Positions 1-8,562 of a stretch of DNA of 64,000 nt are shown here, one piece after another (positions within the stretch are counted from its first letter, which is position 1; the number at the start of each line of letters is the position of its first letter). The DNA comes from CADCVT01 sp036389485 (GTDB lineage: Bacteria; Actinomycetota; Thermoleophilia; Solirubrobacterales; Solirubrobacteraceae). The translations under genes were made by a program, and so were the position numbers. The notes beneath the pieces are model-generated. The model was not told the DNA's origin and did no database searches. It worked only from the letters and a program-made list of their open reading frames with translations. The stretch is from assembly GCA_036389485.1 (NCBI GenBank), contig DASVPR010000045.1, forward strand, positions 134,554 to 198,553, written 5' to 3'.

Positions 1-596
1 GCCGCGCGCTGCGCGATGCCCATGATCGTGGAGACGAGCTCGCCCGCCAGCTGCGACGGCGTCATGCCGACCATCGCGCCCATCTGCGGCAGCGTCGGGA
101 CGAGCGCGGCGGCGACGATCGCTCCCACGACGGCCACCTTCACGATCGACTTGCCGCCCTCGACGAGCGCGTTCGGCCCGAGGAGCTGCTTCAGCCCGTT
201 CAACGGGTTGATCCGCTTCGGGTCCGGCGCCGCGGCCTTCGCCGACGGCTTGAAGCCGACCTGGATGACGCTGGCGAGCAGGCCGGCGACGAGGCAGGCG
301 CCGGCGACCGGCGCGACGGCCAGGCCGGTGTCGGTGAGCGCGTCCATCAGCAGCCTGCCGATGCTGTGCCGGTCGACGACCGAGGGCTCGGCGACGTGCT
401 TGAGCGTGTCGGTCATCGCGTCGCGCATGTGGCCGGCGATCGCGCCGCCCGCGACGAGCAGCGCGAACAGCCCCGCCACCATCACGGCCGCGCCGTTGAG
501 GTCGGCGGACTTGGCGACCTGCCCCTTCTTGCGCGCCTCGTCCCGGCGCTTGGGGGTGGCCTTCTCTGTCTTGTCGTGTGCGCCGCCGCCGGCCAT
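1..596 (-). CDS. flhB: Flagellar export apparatus protein FlhB (3' end outside window)
   Basis: The visible 198 residues begin MAGGGAHDKTEKATPKRRDE, the classic FlhB start (TEKAT-PKR-EAR-KGQVAKS), followed by hydrophobic segments at about residues 37-55 and 90-112. FlhB is the switch protein of the flagellar type III export gate and normally carries an autocleaving NPTH loop in its C-terminal half, which lies beyond position 1. The ATG at 594-596 follows directly after the fliR stop codon (597-599), so it is the last visible gene of fliO-fliP-fliQ-fliR-flhB. Truncated only by the window edge. Confidence 0.95.
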   Translation of the reverse strand, partial: MAGGGAHDKTEKATPKRRDEARKKGQVAKSADLNGAAVMVAGLFALLVAGGAIAGHMRDAMTDTLKHVAEPSVVDRHSIGRLLMDALTDTGLAVAPVAGACLVAGLLASVIQVGFKPSAKAAAPDPKRINPLNGLKQLLGPNALVEGGKSIVKVAVVGAIVAAALVPTLPQMGAMVGMTPSQLAGELVSTIMGIAQRA

Positions 597-1382
597 CTAG
601 GCGATCCTGAGCATCTGGAGGGCGTCGGTGACGGAGGCCTCGAGCTCCTCGCTCAGCCAGCCCGCGAGGAACGGGAGCGTGACGCCGAGGACGAGCAGGC
701 CCACGACGATCTTCGCGGCGAAGCCGACGGCGAAGACGTTCAGCTGCGGCACGACCCTCGACACCATGCCGAAGGCCGCGTCGGTGAGGATGAGCGCGAG
801 GAGCACGGGGCCGGCGACCTGGATCGCCGCGCCGAAGATCCCGACGAACGCGGCGAGCGTGCCCGAGGTGATCGAGCCGAGCGAGGGGAACGACTCGAGC
901 GGGACCAGCTCGTAGGTGCGCGCGATGCCCTGGATGACCCAGGCGTCGCCGCCGATCGCGATGAAGATGAGCACGCCGATGAGCGCGTAGAGCTGCGAGA
1001 GCACGGCGGCGCTCGACCCCGTGATCGGGTCGACGATCGAGCCGAACGAGAAGCCGATGCTCGTGTCGAGGAACGTCCCCGCGACGCTGAGCGCCGCGAA
1101 CAGCGCGCCGAGCGCGAACGCGAACGCCATGCCGATGAGCAGCTCCTTGCCGATCAGGCCGGCCAGCTCGAACGTCTCGAGCGGGATGCGCTCGCGGGCG
1201 ACGACGGGCACGAGGCCGATGGTCAGCGCGACCGCGACGACGCCCCGGACGCGCGGCGGCATGAGCTGCGAGCTGAACAGCGGCGCGAGGACGAACAGCG
1301 GCGACACGCGCGCCAGCACGAGGAAGAACGCCGCGACGTGCTGCTCGCCGAACTGCTGGATGAGATTCCCGCCCACCCTCAT
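597..1382 (-). CDS. fliR: Flagellar export gate protein FliR
   Basis: A 261-residue, strongly hydrophobic multipass protein with the FliR arrangement (FLVLARVSPLFVLAPLFSSQ near the N-terminus, then repeated membrane segments). FliR joins FliP and FliQ to form the helical export-gate complex. I chose the ATG at 1380-1382, which overlaps the fliQ stop as ATGA; an in-frame upstream extension to 1448 would run through fliQ and is not needed. The stop abuts the flhB start. Size is normal for the family. Confidence 0.95.
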   Translation of the reverse strand: MRVGGNLIQQFGEQHVAAFFLVLARVSPLFVLAPLFSSQLMPPRVRGVVAVALTIGLVPVVARERIPLETFELAGLIGKELLIGMAFAFALGALFAALSVAGTFLDTSIGFSFGSIVDPITGSSAAVLSQLYALIGVLIFIAIGGDAWVIQGIARTYELVPLESFPSLGSITSGTLAAFVGIFGAAIQVAGPVLLALILTDAAFGMVSRVVPQLNVFAVGFAAKIVVGLLVLGVTLPFLAGWLSEELEASVTDALQMLRIA

Positions 1383-1648
1383 CCGATCAGGTCCGGGATC
1401 GAGAGCCAGAGGTCGGACGTGTACGAGAGCAGCTCGTCGAGCATCCACGGCCCGCCGACGACGAGCACGACGACCGTCGCGAGGATCTTCGGGATGAACG
1501 TGAGCGTCTGCTCCTGGATCTGCGTGACCGCCTGGAAGACGGAGATCACGAGGCCCACGGCGAGGCCGACGAGCAGCAGCGGGAGCCCGACCTTCAGCGA
1601 CAGCTCCACCGCGCCCACGACGAGCTGGATGACCGTGTCCTCGTTCAC
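1379..1648 (-). CDS. fliQ: Flagellar export gate protein FliQ
   Basis: An 89-residue protein with two long hydrophobic helices (about residues 10-36 and 52-74) separated by a short polar loop containing QAVTQIQEQTLTFIPK, the FliQ signature. It is the small subunit of the FliPQR gate. The GTG start overlaps the fliP stop (GTGA), and its own stop overlaps the fliR start. Length matches the usual 86-90 residues. Confidence 0.96.
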   Translation of the reverse strand: MNEDTVIQLVVGAVELSLKVGLPLLLVGLAVGLVISVFQAVTQIQEQTLTFIPKILATVVVLVVGGPWMLDELLSYTSDLWLSIPDLIG

Positions 1649-2277
1649 CCGAAGCTCTCCACGAGACTTCGCGTCACCAGGTTCCAGCCGTCGACCAGGA
1701 CGAACAGCAGGATCTTGAACGGCAGGCTGATGAAGACGGGTGGCAGCATGATCATGCCCATCGACATCAGCGTCGAGCTGACGACGAGGTCGATCACGAG
1801 GAACGGCAGGAAGATCAGGAAGCCGATCTGGAACGCCGTCTTCAGCTCGCTGATGATGAAGGCGGGGATGAGGACGTGCGTGGGGACGTCGGCCCGCGTC
1901 TTCGGCCGGTCCATCTTCGCGAGCTTCACGAACAGCGCCAGGTCCTTCTCGCGCGTCTGGCGGAACATGAACTCGCGGATCGGCTTCTGCCCGCGGTCGA
2001 ACGCCTCGCCCTCGGTGATCTGCTTGGCCTGGAGCGGGTCGATCGCCTCCTTCTTCACCGCGGTGAAGGTGGGCGCCATGACGAAGAGGGTCAGGAACAG
2101 CGCGATGCCGACCAGCACCTGGTTGGGCGGCGCGGTGGGCGTGCCGAGGCCGGTGCGGATGAAGCCGAGGACGACGAGGATCCGCGTGAACGCCGTGACC
2201 GTGAACAGCAGGGCGGGGACGAGGGTGATCGCCCCGACGAGCAGCAGCAGCTGGACGGCGTCGCCCCCGGCGCTCAC
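1645..2277 (-). CDS. fliP: Flagellar export gate protein FliP
   Basis: A 210-residue FliP with the family motifs FTRILVVLGFIR and PPNQVLVGIALFLT in the first third, the hydrophilic periplasmic domain around residues 75-130 (RQTREKDLALF), and the hydrophobic C-terminal pair (FLPFLVIDLVVSS, MMLPPVFISLPFK type). The cleavable signal peptide seen in enterobacterial FliP is absent; the gene starts directly at the first conserved membrane helix. GTG start overlapping the fliO stop by GTGA. Confidence 0.95.
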   Translation of the reverse strand: MSAGGDAVQLLLLVGAITLVPALLFTVTAFTRILVVLGFIRTGLGTPTAPPNQVLVGIALFLTLFVMAPTFTAVKKEAIDPLQAKQITEGEAFDRGQKPIREFMFRQTREKDLALFVKLAKMDRPKTRADVPTHVLIPAFIISELKTAFQIGFLIFLPFLVIDLVVSSTLMSMGMIMLPPVFISLPFKILLFVLVDGWNLVTRSLVESFG

Positions 2278-2858
2278 TTGCGTACCGTCCAGAGGCGGAC
2301 CTTGTCGATCAGCTGGCCGATCGTCATCGCGCCGCTCGGGTGCGCCTTCCGCCCAGGCTCGGGCAGAGGCTGGAGCTCGTCGCCGGCGTGGTCGCCGATG
2401 AGGCCGACCGCGGCCGCCTCGGCCTCCGTGTAGGTGCGGATCGGCGTGACGCCGTGCTCGGCGACGCCCAGCAGGACGAGCTCGCTGCCGGCCCGGACGA
2501 GGTGCAGCGAGCGGCCGGGCCCGAGCGGCACGACGGCCTGCGGCGCCAGCCCGCGGCCGACGGTGCGCTCCTCGCGCGAGGACTTGACCTGCCTCAGGAC
2601 CCAGTAGAGCCCGTAGATGACCGCGACGACGACCGCGAGGCCGACGAACGTGCGGACGAGCGAGCCGCCGCCGGAGGCGCCGGCGTCCCCGAGCTGCTTC
2701 GGCGCGTCGACCGGCAGGTCGAGCGGCTTGTCCTCGCCGTAGGTGCCGGAGAGGGGCGGCGCCTCCTTCTTGGTGGCCGCAGCGGCCAGCGCGGGGAGGA
2801 GCAGCGTGAAGTTGGCGGTCGCGTACGCGACCGTGAGCACACGAGTGCGGAGGGACAT
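2274..2858 (-). CDS. fliO: Flagellar export assembly protein FliO
   Basis: A 194-residue protein with a signal-like hydrophobic N-terminus (about 8-28), a low-complexity linker, one clear transmembrane helix at about 70-88 (FVGLAVVVAVIYGLYWVLRQ) and a small cytosolic domain (PLGPGRSLHLVRAGSELVLLGVAE) typical of FliO. FliO helps assemble the FliP ring. First gene of the fliO-fliP-fliQ-fliR-flhB unit; a flagellar-type promoter lies 46 bp upstream (2904-2930). FliO diverges quickly, so position and topology carry much of the call. Confidence 0.88.
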   Translation of the reverse strand: MSLRTRVLTVAYATANFTLLLPALAAAATKKEAPPLSGTYGEDKPLDLPVDAPKQLGDAGASGGGSLVRTFVGLAVVVAVIYGLYWVLRQVKSSREERTVGRGLAPQAVVPLGPGRSLHLVRAGSELVLLGVAEHGVTPIRTYTEAEAAAVGLIGDHAGDELQPLPEPGRKAHPSGAMTIGQLIDKVRLWTVRK

Positions 2859-2903
2859 CCGATGGAGGGGCGACCCGAGTTGGAGGGGGACGGGTCGTCC
2901 CGG

Positions 2904-2930
2904 TATTCGGATGTCCCGGCTGGACCTTTA
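2904..2930 (-). promoter_or_regulatory. Flagellar-sigma promoter for fliO operon
   Basis: On the minus strand the sequence reads TAAA (2930-2927), 16 bp, then CCGAATA (2910-2904), matching the element found at seven other flagellar units in this window. The -35 TAAA is built partly from the fliN stop codon. The fliO start lies 46 bp from the -10. The match is by eye. Confidence 0.7.
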
Positions 2931-3296
2931 GGCGGCCAACTCGCCCGCGATGCGCTGCGCCTCGGCGACCTGCGCCTGCGCCTGGCCGGCGGTGGCCTCG
3001 ACCGACGCGACGATCTGCGTCACGCGCAGGCCGAAGACGTCGTCGATGACCACGACCTCGCCGCGGGCGACCGGCATCCCGTTGACGAGGAGGTCGACGG
3101 GCTGGTCGGCGAGGCGGTCGAGCGTGATGACCGATCCCGGGCCGAGCGCGAGCGCCTGGCCGAGGGTCATCCGCGTGCGGCCGACCTCGACGGTCAGCTC
3201 GAGGCCGACGTCGTTGAGGCGCTGCAGGTCGGCGGAGGAGCCGGGGCTGTTGACGGCACCGCCCTCGAGCGGAGCCAGCTTGATCTCTTCGTTCAT
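2928..3296 (-). CDS. fliN: Flagellar switch protein FliN (short, SpoA domain only)
   Basis: A 122-residue protein whose residues about 25-100 form a SpoA/FliN domain (VGLELTVEVGRTRMTLGQAL, then GSVITLDRLADQPVDLLVNG and VVVIDDVFGLRVTQI). FliN forms the lower part of the C-ring. The C-terminal 20 residues are Ala/Gln rich. It ends the motA-motB-fliL-fliN unit. A second, longer SpoA protein (fliY) lies at 5502-6326, so this cell has both a short FliN and a FliY-type subunit. Confidence 0.92.
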   Translation of the reverse strand: MNEEIKLAPLEGGAVNSPGSSADLQRLNDVGLELTVEVGRTRMTLGQALALGPGSVITLDRLADQPVDLLVNGMPVARGEVVVIDDVFGLRVTQIVASVEATAGQAQAQVAEAQRIAGELAA

Positions 3297-3311
3297 CTCT
3301 CGCTCGCTCTC

Positions 3312-3761
3312 CTACTGCACGGACACGTCGGTGAACAGCACTTCATGGATCGGCACGTCGGTCGCTTGCTTGACGCGCTTGAGGATCCGCTCCTTCAGCT
3401 CCTCGCGGCCCTCGCGCTCGGTCAGCTCGTCGTCCTTCACGTCGGTGAGCGTGTCGGTGACGATGTCGCGCACGGCGGCCTCCTGCGGCAGCGGGCCGTA
3501 GCCCTCCGGCGGCTTCGGCGGCGCGCTGTGCCCGCCGCCGCCGGCCGGGGCCGCGGCGCCGTGGTCGACGACGATCGCGATGCCGAGCTTCGCGTAGTGG
3601 CCGTCGGCGAGGTTCACGAGGAAGTCCTTGCCGAGGACGTAGACGTCGCCGTGGATCTTGGGCGGCTTCTCCGCGCTCTCCTTGGCGAAGCCGAACTTGT
3701 AGCCGCCCCCGAGCGCGACGAGCGCGACGGAGACGATGACGATGAGCTTCTTCTTGGTCAT
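3312..3761 (-). CDS. fliL: Flagellar basal-body-associated protein FliL
   Basis: A 149-residue single-pass membrane protein: an N-terminal lysine cluster (MTKKKLIVIVSVALVALGGG), then an extracytoplasmic domain with the FliL pattern (FLVNLADGHYAKLGIAIVVD ... VRDIVTDTLTDV ... LKERILKRVKQATD ... EVLFTDVSVQ at the C-terminus). FliL stabilises the stator around the motor. Start overlaps the motB stop (ATGA), so it is translationally coupled to the stator genes. Confidence 0.93.
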   Translation of the reverse strand: MTKKKLIVIVSVALVALGGGYKFGFAKESAEKPPKIHGDVYVLGKDFLVNLADGHYAKLGIAIVVDHGAAAPAGGGGHSAPPKPPEGYGPLPQEAAVRDIVTDTLTDVKDDELTEREGREELKERILKRVKQATDVPIHEVLFTDVSVQ

Positions 3762-4615
3762 CGAGTGCCCTCCGTGGCGGTCGATGGCGCATGGCTGGGA
3801 CGGATGCCCTCGGCGAGCTCCGCCGGGGTTTGCGGGGCCGGCTCGGCGTGCCGGCGGGGAAGGATGATCTCGACGCGGCGGTTCTTGGCCCGCCCGTCGT
3901 CGGTGCCGTTGCTCGCGATGGGGTCGAGCGCCGCGCGGCCGACGGCCTCGAACGGGCGCGAGTGCAGCGGCGTGCCGAGCAGGACGCGCACGACGCCCGA
4001 GGCGCGCGCCGACGCCAGCTCCCAGTTCGACGGGAACCGGCCGCTGATCGGGATGCTGTCGGTATGGCCCTCGACGCGCACCGGATGCGGCTGCTCGGTG
4101 TGCGCGAGGATCCCGCCGATCTTCTCGAGCAGCGGCTCGGCGGCCGGCTTGACGTCGGCGGCGCCGGAGTCGAAGAGCAGGCCGTCGGTGAGGACGCGCA
4201 CGGCCAGGCCGCGCTTCTCGATCGCGGTCTCCACCTTCGTCGTCAGCCCCTGCTCCTTGACGAGCCGGTCGATCTGGGCCTTGAGCTTGCGGAAGTCGGT
4301 CTGCTCGGCGCGCGCGGCTGGCGACGATGCCGCCATCGGCTGCAGCGACGTCTCCGACGAGACCTCCGGCTTCGCCTGCTCGGCCTGCACGGAGCCGCCC
4401 GTCTGCTGGATCGACCTGCCGCCGAGGATCTTGCCGCTGAACGCGTCCTGCAGCGAGTCGGCCAGTGACTGGAACTTCGTCGCGTTCACCGACGACATCG
4501 CGAACATCACGATGAACAGCGCGAGCAGCAGCGTGATCATGTCGGCGTACGTGAGCAGCCAGCGCTCGGAGTCGTCGTGCTCGGCCTCGTGGTCGTCGAA
4601 ACGCAGGGAGCTCAT
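3758..4615 (-). CDS. motB: Flagellar stator protein MotB
   Basis: A 285-residue protein with one N-terminal membrane helix (about 19-43) carrying the proton-binding aspartate, Asp25, in LLTYADMITLLLALF, and a C-terminal OmpA-like peptidoglycan-binding domain (about 150-255) with VEGHTDSIPI and NWELASARA. It anchors the stator to the cell wall. ATG at 4613-4615 overlaps the motA stop; longer in-frame extensions upstream run through motA and are rejected. The motif suggests a proton-driven rather than Na+-driven stator, but that is inference. Confidence 0.96.
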   Translation of the reverse strand: MSSLRFDDHEAEHDDSERWLLTYADMITLLLALFIVMFAMSSVNATKFQSLADSLQDAFSGKILGGRSIQQTGGSVQAEQAKPEVSSETSLQPMAASSPAARAEQTDFRKLKAQIDRLVKEQGLTTKVETAIEKRGLAVRVLTDGLLFDSGAADVKPAAEPLLEKIGGILAHTEQPHPVRVEGHTDSIPISGRFPSNWELASARASGVVRVLLGTPLHSRPFEAVGRAALDPIASNGTDDGRAKNRRVEIILPRRHAEPAPQTPAELAEGIRPSHAPSTATEGTR

Positions 4616-5439
4616 GCCGCGATCGCCTCGTCGTCCTCTACGGCGCGCAGCTGCGGGCCCGCGTCGGCCGCCTCGTCCTCGTCGTCGCCGCGCTGGTCGG
4701 GCGGGACGAACGAGATCAGCTTCTCCTCGATGACGCGCGGGTTGTCGCCCGACTGGATCGCGAGGATCCCCTCGAGCACGAGCACGCGCGACTGGACCTC
4801 CGCGTCCGAGAGCTGCTTGAGCCGCTGGGCGACCGGCAGCAGCACGACGTTGGCGGCGCCGACGCCGAGCAGGGTCGCGATGAACGCGCCGGAGATCGCG
4901 GGGCCGAGCGTCTCGGGCTGGTCGAGCTTCTGCAGCGCGGAGATGAGGCCCATGACCGTGCCGAGCACGCCCATCGTCGGGGCGAACCCGCCGGCGACCT
5001 CGAAGACCTTGGCGCCCGCCTTGTGCCGGGAGCGCATGCCGTGGACCTCGGCCTCGAGGATCTCGCGGACGAGCTCCGGCGGCGTGCCGTCGACGACGAG
5101 CTGCAGGCCCTTGCGCGTGTACGCGTCGCTGACCTCGTCCAGCTCCTCCTCGAGCGCGAGGAGGCCGTCGCGCCGGGCGCGGTCGGCGTAGCCGACGAGG
5201 TCGTCGACCTGCCGGCGCAGCTCGGGCGCCTCGGCGTTCATCACCTTCTTGTAGAGGGTGGGGACGAGCTTCATCCCGTCCATGCCCACCGACGCCATCG
5301 ACGCGCCCGCGAGGCCCCCGAAGATGATGATCATCGCGGGCACGTTGAAGAGCGACCCGAGCGGGGTCCCCTCCATCGTCGCGCCGAGCAGGAGCCCAGC
5401 GCACGCGACAGCGATGCCGATGCCGGTTGCGGCCTTCAT
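4612..5439 (-). CDS. motA: Flagellar stator protein MotA
   Basis: A 275-residue protein with four hydrophobic segments (about 4-22, 32-52, 150-172, 183-205) and the MotA signature GGFAPTMGVLGTVMGLISAL. The cytoplasmic loop holds the charged residues that act on FliG. The acidic C-terminus (GDDEDEAADAG) is unremarkable. First gene of motA-motB-fliL-fliN. The promoter -10 (5449-5455) ends only 9 bp before the ATG and there is no Shine-Dalgarno, so the mRNA is probably leaderless or nearly so. Confidence 0.96.
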   Translation of the reverse strand: MKAATGIGIAVACAGLLLGATMEGTPLGSLFNVPAMIIIFGGLAGASMASVGMDGMKLVPTLYKKVMNAEAPELRRQVDDLVGYADRARRDGLLALEEELDEVSDAYTRKGLQLVVDGTPPELVREILEAEVHGMRSRHKAGAKVFEVAGGFAPTMGVLGTVMGLISALQKLDQPETLGPAISGAFIATLLGVGAANVVLLPVAQRLKQLSDAEVQSRVLVLEGILAIQSGDNPRVIEEKLISFVPPDQRGDDEDEAADAGPQLRAVEDDEAIAA

Positions 5440-5448
5440 CGTCCCGGT

Positions 5449-5475
5449 TCATCGGCCCGGCGGAGCCGGACTTGG
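5449..5475 (-). promoter_or_regulatory. Flagellar-sigma promoter for motA operon
   Basis: Minus strand: CCAA (5475-5472), 16 bp, CCGATGA (5455-5449), then AACCGGG, the same seven bases that follow the -10 at the flgB promoter. The predicted start site falls within a few bases of the motA ATG. Confidence 0.65.
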
Positions 5476-5501
5476 AGGGGCGTCCACTGCTTCTGGACGC
5501 C

Positions 5502-6326
5502 CTAGCGGACGGCGAGCACGTGCTCGATGCGCACGCCCCAGCTGTCGTCGTCGGTGACGACGAGCCGGCCGGTCGCGTAGCGCTGGCCGTCGACGTACAG
5601 GTCGACGGCGTCCTCGGCCTCGCGATCCAGCTCGACGATCGCACCGGAAGGCAGACCGACGACCTGGCCGGTGGGCATGCGGGTGCGGCCGAGCTCCGCC
5701 CAGACGCGGATGTTGACGCTGCGCAGCGCGCCGCTGAGCGGCATCTCGGTCGCGACGACCGGGTCCGCGGCGGGCGTGACGCCGGAGCGCGGCTCCGTGC
5801 CGAGGTTGGTGGGCAGCAGGAGCACGAGGCGCCCCGGCTCGCCCAGCAGGGTGAAGGCGACGAGGACGGCGCGGGTGCCGACCTCGACCGGCGAGCGGAC
5901 GTCCTGCGCGGCCTCCGCGACGCGGACGCTCGCGGGGCGGAAGGCGGTGTCGCGGTCGACGACGGCGGTGACGGCGCTGCCGACGGCGGCGGTCAGCTTG
6001 CCCATCGCCTCGCGCACGGCGCTCAGCTCGCGCTCGCCGAGGTCGGAGCCGCCGAACTCGGCCTCCTCCTCGTCGATCGCGCCGAGGACGGCGGCGAGGC
6101 GCCGCGTGCCGGGCGCGGTGAGGACGAGCATGGCCGGGCCGGTCGCGCCGTCGGCGGGAACGGCGTGGGCGAGGACGGACGGGACCTCGACGTCCTCCAG
6201 CGCGTCGGCGCCGGGCTCGAGCAGCTCGGGCTCGGGCACCTCGGAGATGCCGGGCGCGAACGACTCGAGCACGGTCGCGACCGCGTCGCGGGTGGCGTCG
6301 CCGAGGCGGGCGATCCGGTCGCTCAC
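5502..6326 (-). CDS. fliY: FliY-type flagellar switch protein (CheC/CheX-like domain plus SpoA)
   Basis: A 274-residue protein with a CheX/CheC-like region at about 60-185 (GPAMLVLTAPGTRRLAAVLG, LGERELSAVREAMGKL) and a C-terminal SpoA domain at about 195-270 (VNIRVWAELGRTRMPTGQVV ... GAIVELDREAEDAVDLYVDG). This layout matches Bacillus and Thermotoga FliY, where the CheC-like part acts on CheY-P. GTG start overlapping the fliM stop by GTGA. No chemotaxis genes are visible in this window, so its signalling partner is not local. Confidence 0.85.
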   Translation of the reverse strand: MSDRIARLGDATRDAVATVLESFAPGISEVPEPELLEPGADALEDVEVPSVLAHAVPADGATGPAMLVLTAPGTRRLAAVLGAIDEEEAEFGGSDLGERELSAVREAMGKLTAAVGSAVTAVVDRDTAFRPASVRVAEAAQDVRSPVEVGTRAVLVAFTLLGEPGRLVLLLPTNLGTEPRSGVTPAADPVVATEMPLSGALRSVNIRVWAELGRTRMPTGQVVGLPSGAIVELDREAEDAVDLYVDGQRYATGRLVVTDDDSWGVRIEHVLAVR

Positions 6327-7294
6327 TGCTCCTCCACCGGGCCGATGACCTGGATGGCGCGGCGGCTGCCGCTGCGGCCGGGCCGCGCGCGGTGGACCGG
6401 CACGTCCTCGGCGAAGATCGTCACGTCGCTGCCGGCCGCGGGGCCGAGCTTGACCACGTCGCCGGGCTTCAGCTCGAGGACCTCGTGCACGGGCATGACG
6501 CGGTCGGCCACCTCGGCGCGGACGGTCACGTCGACGCGCGCGACCCCGGCGCGGACCGCCTCGGCCGTGAGGAGGTCGGGGCCGTCGCCGCCCTCGTCGC
6601 GGCCGGAGAACCGGCCGAGGACGGGCTCGACGGCGTGGTAGGGGAGCAGGAGGACCATGACCGTCGACGCGCGGCCGAGCCGGGCCTCCGTCGTCAGCGC
6701 GAGCGTCGGCTCGCTGGGCTGCTCGAGGTACGTCGTCTCGCCGGACGGGTCGACCTCGGTCACCGCGAGCTCGACGCCCGCGTGGTCGGAGAAGACGCTC
6801 GACAGCGCCTCGACCAGCGTCTCGAAGACGCGGCGGATGAGGAGCAGGTCGATGTCGGTCAGCTTGCGGTCGCGCGGCGCGCGCTCCGGCGAGCCGCCGA
6901 GGATGGCCTCGAGCGCGCCGAGCAGCAGCGGGTGCTCCGCGCTCAGCACGACCCGGGTGCCGAGCGGCTCGACGCGCGCGAGCGCGGTCACCGACCCGGG
7001 CGGGACGTGCGCCTGCGCGTTCGACCAGGTGTGCTGCGAGCAGTCGAGCAGCTCCATCTCGCACGGGACGCGCTCGGCGGCCAGGCGCGAGGACGCGGTG
7101 CGGCAGTACGCCTCGATGGCGCGCGTCAGCCGCCGCTCCTGGTCGGTCGTGAACTTCGTCGGCCGCGAGAAGTCGACGGTGCGCAGCCAGCGGGGCCGGC
7201 GGCCCGTCGCCGTCTCGCCCTCGACGGGCCGGCGCTGCTGGCCGGCCGCCGCCATGAGCGCGGCGATGCGATCGGCGTCGACGGTGGAGCTCAC
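6323..7294 (-). CDS. fliM: Flagellar switch protein FliM
   Basis: A 323-residue protein with the FliM middle domain (WLRTVDFSRPTKFTTDQERR, then RLAAERVPCEMELLDCSQHT and LEAILGG) and a C-terminal SpoA domain (EVADRVMPVHEVLELKPGDV, then VTIFAEDVPVHRARPG). The N-terminal CheY-P-binding segment usually read as LSQDEIDAL is replaced by VDADRIAALMAAAG, which keeps the shape only loosely. GTG start overlaps the flbD stop. Confidence 0.92.
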   Translation of the reverse strand: MSSTVDADRIAALMAAAGQQRRPVEGETATGRRPRWLRTVDFSRPTKFTTDQERRLTRAIEAYCRTASSRLAAERVPCEMELLDCSQHTWSNAQAHVPPGSVTALARVEPLGTRVVLSAEHPLLLGALEAILGGSPERAPRDRKLTDIDLLLIRRVFETLVEALSSVFSDHAGVELAVTEVDPSGETTYLEQPSEPTLALTTEARLGRASTVMVLLLPYHAVEPVLGRFSGRDEGGDGPDLLTAEAVRAGVARVDVTVRAEVADRVMPVHEVLELKPGDVVKLGPAAGSDVTIFAEDVPVHRARPGRSGSRRAIQVIGPVEEQ

Positions 7295-7521
7295 GCCAAA
7301 GTGGTCGGCGCGGGCTGGACGGGCTTGAGCGCGCCGCGGGCGACGGAGACGCGCCACTCGCGGATGCGGTCGATCACCTCGTCGACGCTGTCGGCGACGA
7401 CGACCTTCGTGCCGGTCGTGAGCACGATGACGGTGTCCGGGTGTGCCTCGATGGTGGCGATGAGGTCCGGGTTGACCCAGACGGGCTCGCCGTGCGCTCC
7501 GAGGCGGTTCAGTTCGATCAT
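7291..7521 (-). CDS. flbD: FlbD/SwrD-family flagellar protein
   Basis: A 76-residue protein beginning MIELNRLGAHGEPVWVNPDL and continuing TIEAHPDTVIVLTTGTKVVV, the FlbD/SwrD fold. In Bacillus subtilis SwrD raises motor torque; here it sits between flgE and fliM as in the Firmicutes fla/che operon. A clear Shine-Dalgarno (AAGGAG) precedes the ATG. Confidence 0.9.
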   Translation of the reverse strand: MIELNRLGAHGEPVWVNPDLIATIEAHPDTVIVLTTGTKVVVADSVDEVIDRIREWRVSVARGALKPVQPAPTTLA

Positions 7522-7553
7522 GGTGGCTCCTTACAAGCCGGCCGGCTCGGCGA

Positions 7554-7576
7554 CGCGCGGGCCCTCCACCCGCGCG
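7554..7576 (-). terminator. Perfect 8-bp GC hairpin between flgE and flbD
   Basis: CGCGCGGG and CCCGCGCG pair around a 7-base loop in the 94-bp gap between flgE and flbD. No T-tract follows on either strand. It may attenuate transcription between the hook part and the switch part of the operon, or simply protect an mRNA end. Confidence 0.4.
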
Positions 7577-7615
7577 CCGCCTCATGCCGGCATCGTCAAG
7601 GCAGCAGCGCGTCCG

Positions 7616-8515
7616 CTACCGCTTGATGTTGACGAGGTCGTTGAGCATCTCGTCCGCCGTCGAGATCACGCGCGAGTTGGCCTGAAAGCCGCGCTGCGCG
7701 CTGATCATGTCGGTGAACTCGGTCGCCAGGTCGACGTTGGACATCTCCAGCGTGCCGCCGATCGACTGCCCGTAGCCGTTGCCGGCCGGCGTGCCGATCG
7801 TCTCCGGGCCCGAGGCGCCCGTCGAGCGCCAGCGGTTGGAGTTCACGCGCTCCAGGCCACCCTCGTTGGAGAACTTCGCCAGCGTCAGGTAGCCGACCAC
7901 CGCGCGGCCGTTGGCGATCGGCGGCAGCGCCGCGGGCTGGGTATAGCCCGCCGGCGGCACGAACGACACCGCGCCGTCCGGCGCGATCGCCACATCGGTC
8001 GCCCCCGCCGGGATGTTGATAAAGCAGTTCTGCGCGCCGGCGGTCCCCGCCGGACGCGACAGCCCCAGCGCGTAGGAGCCGTCCTGGGTGATCAGATAGC
8101 CCGCGTCGTTGCGGGTGAAGTTCCCCGCCCGCGTGTACTCGACCGAGTTCGGCCCGTTGGGGACGCCCGCCGTCGGATTGCCGCCCGTCGGCGAACCGAT
8201 ACCGACGCGCAGCCAGCCCTCACCGGAGATCGCCACATCCAGCGGGCTGCCCGTCGCCTGAAACGCGCCGTTGACCATCACGTTGTCGATCGAGCCCAGC
8301 TGCGTGCCCAGCCCGACCTGGGCGGGGTTGCCGCCCCCCACGCCGGGATTCGACGCCGTACCGGACCGCTGGATCTGCGTCAACGAGTCCTTAAACGTCG
8401 TCCGGGCCGACTTGTAGCCCACCGTGTTGACGTTCGACAAATCGTTCGCCGTGACGTCAAGCGCGATCTGATGGGTCTTCAGACCACTGATCGCCGAATA
8501 CATGCCGCGCATCAT
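7616..8515 (-). CDS. flgE: Flagellar hook protein FlgE
   Basis: A 299-residue hook protein. The N-terminus has the rod/hook consensus (MYSAISGLKTHQIALDVTAN, DLSNVNTVGYKSARTTF), the centre has SPLDVAISGEGWLRVG and EYTRAGNFTRNDAGYLITQD, and the C-terminus ends with SNVDLATEFTDMISAQRGFQ and SRVISTADEMLNDLVNIKR. It is short for FlgE (often 400 or more), meaning the variable outer domains are small. Located between flgD/TIGR02530 and flbD, as in Firmicutes. Confidence 0.93.
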   Translation of the reverse strand: MMRGMYSAISGLKTHQIALDVTANDLSNVNTVGYKSARTTFKDSLTQIQRSGTASNPGVGGGNPAQVGLGTQLGSIDNVMVNGAFQATGSPLDVAISGEGWLRVGIGSPTGGNPTAGVPNGPNSVEYTRAGNFTRNDAGYLITQDGSYALGLSRPAGTAGAQNCFINIPAGATDVAIAPDGAVSFVPPAGYTQPAALPPIANGRAVVGYLTLAKFSNEGGLERVNSNRWRSTGASGPETIGTPAGNGYGQSIGGTLEMSNVDLATEFTDMISAQRGFQANSRVISTADEMLNDLVNIKR

Positions 8516-8562
8516 CGAGGCATCACTTCCTTTCTGCTTCTTCTCGGGGGAGGTTCTGCGCG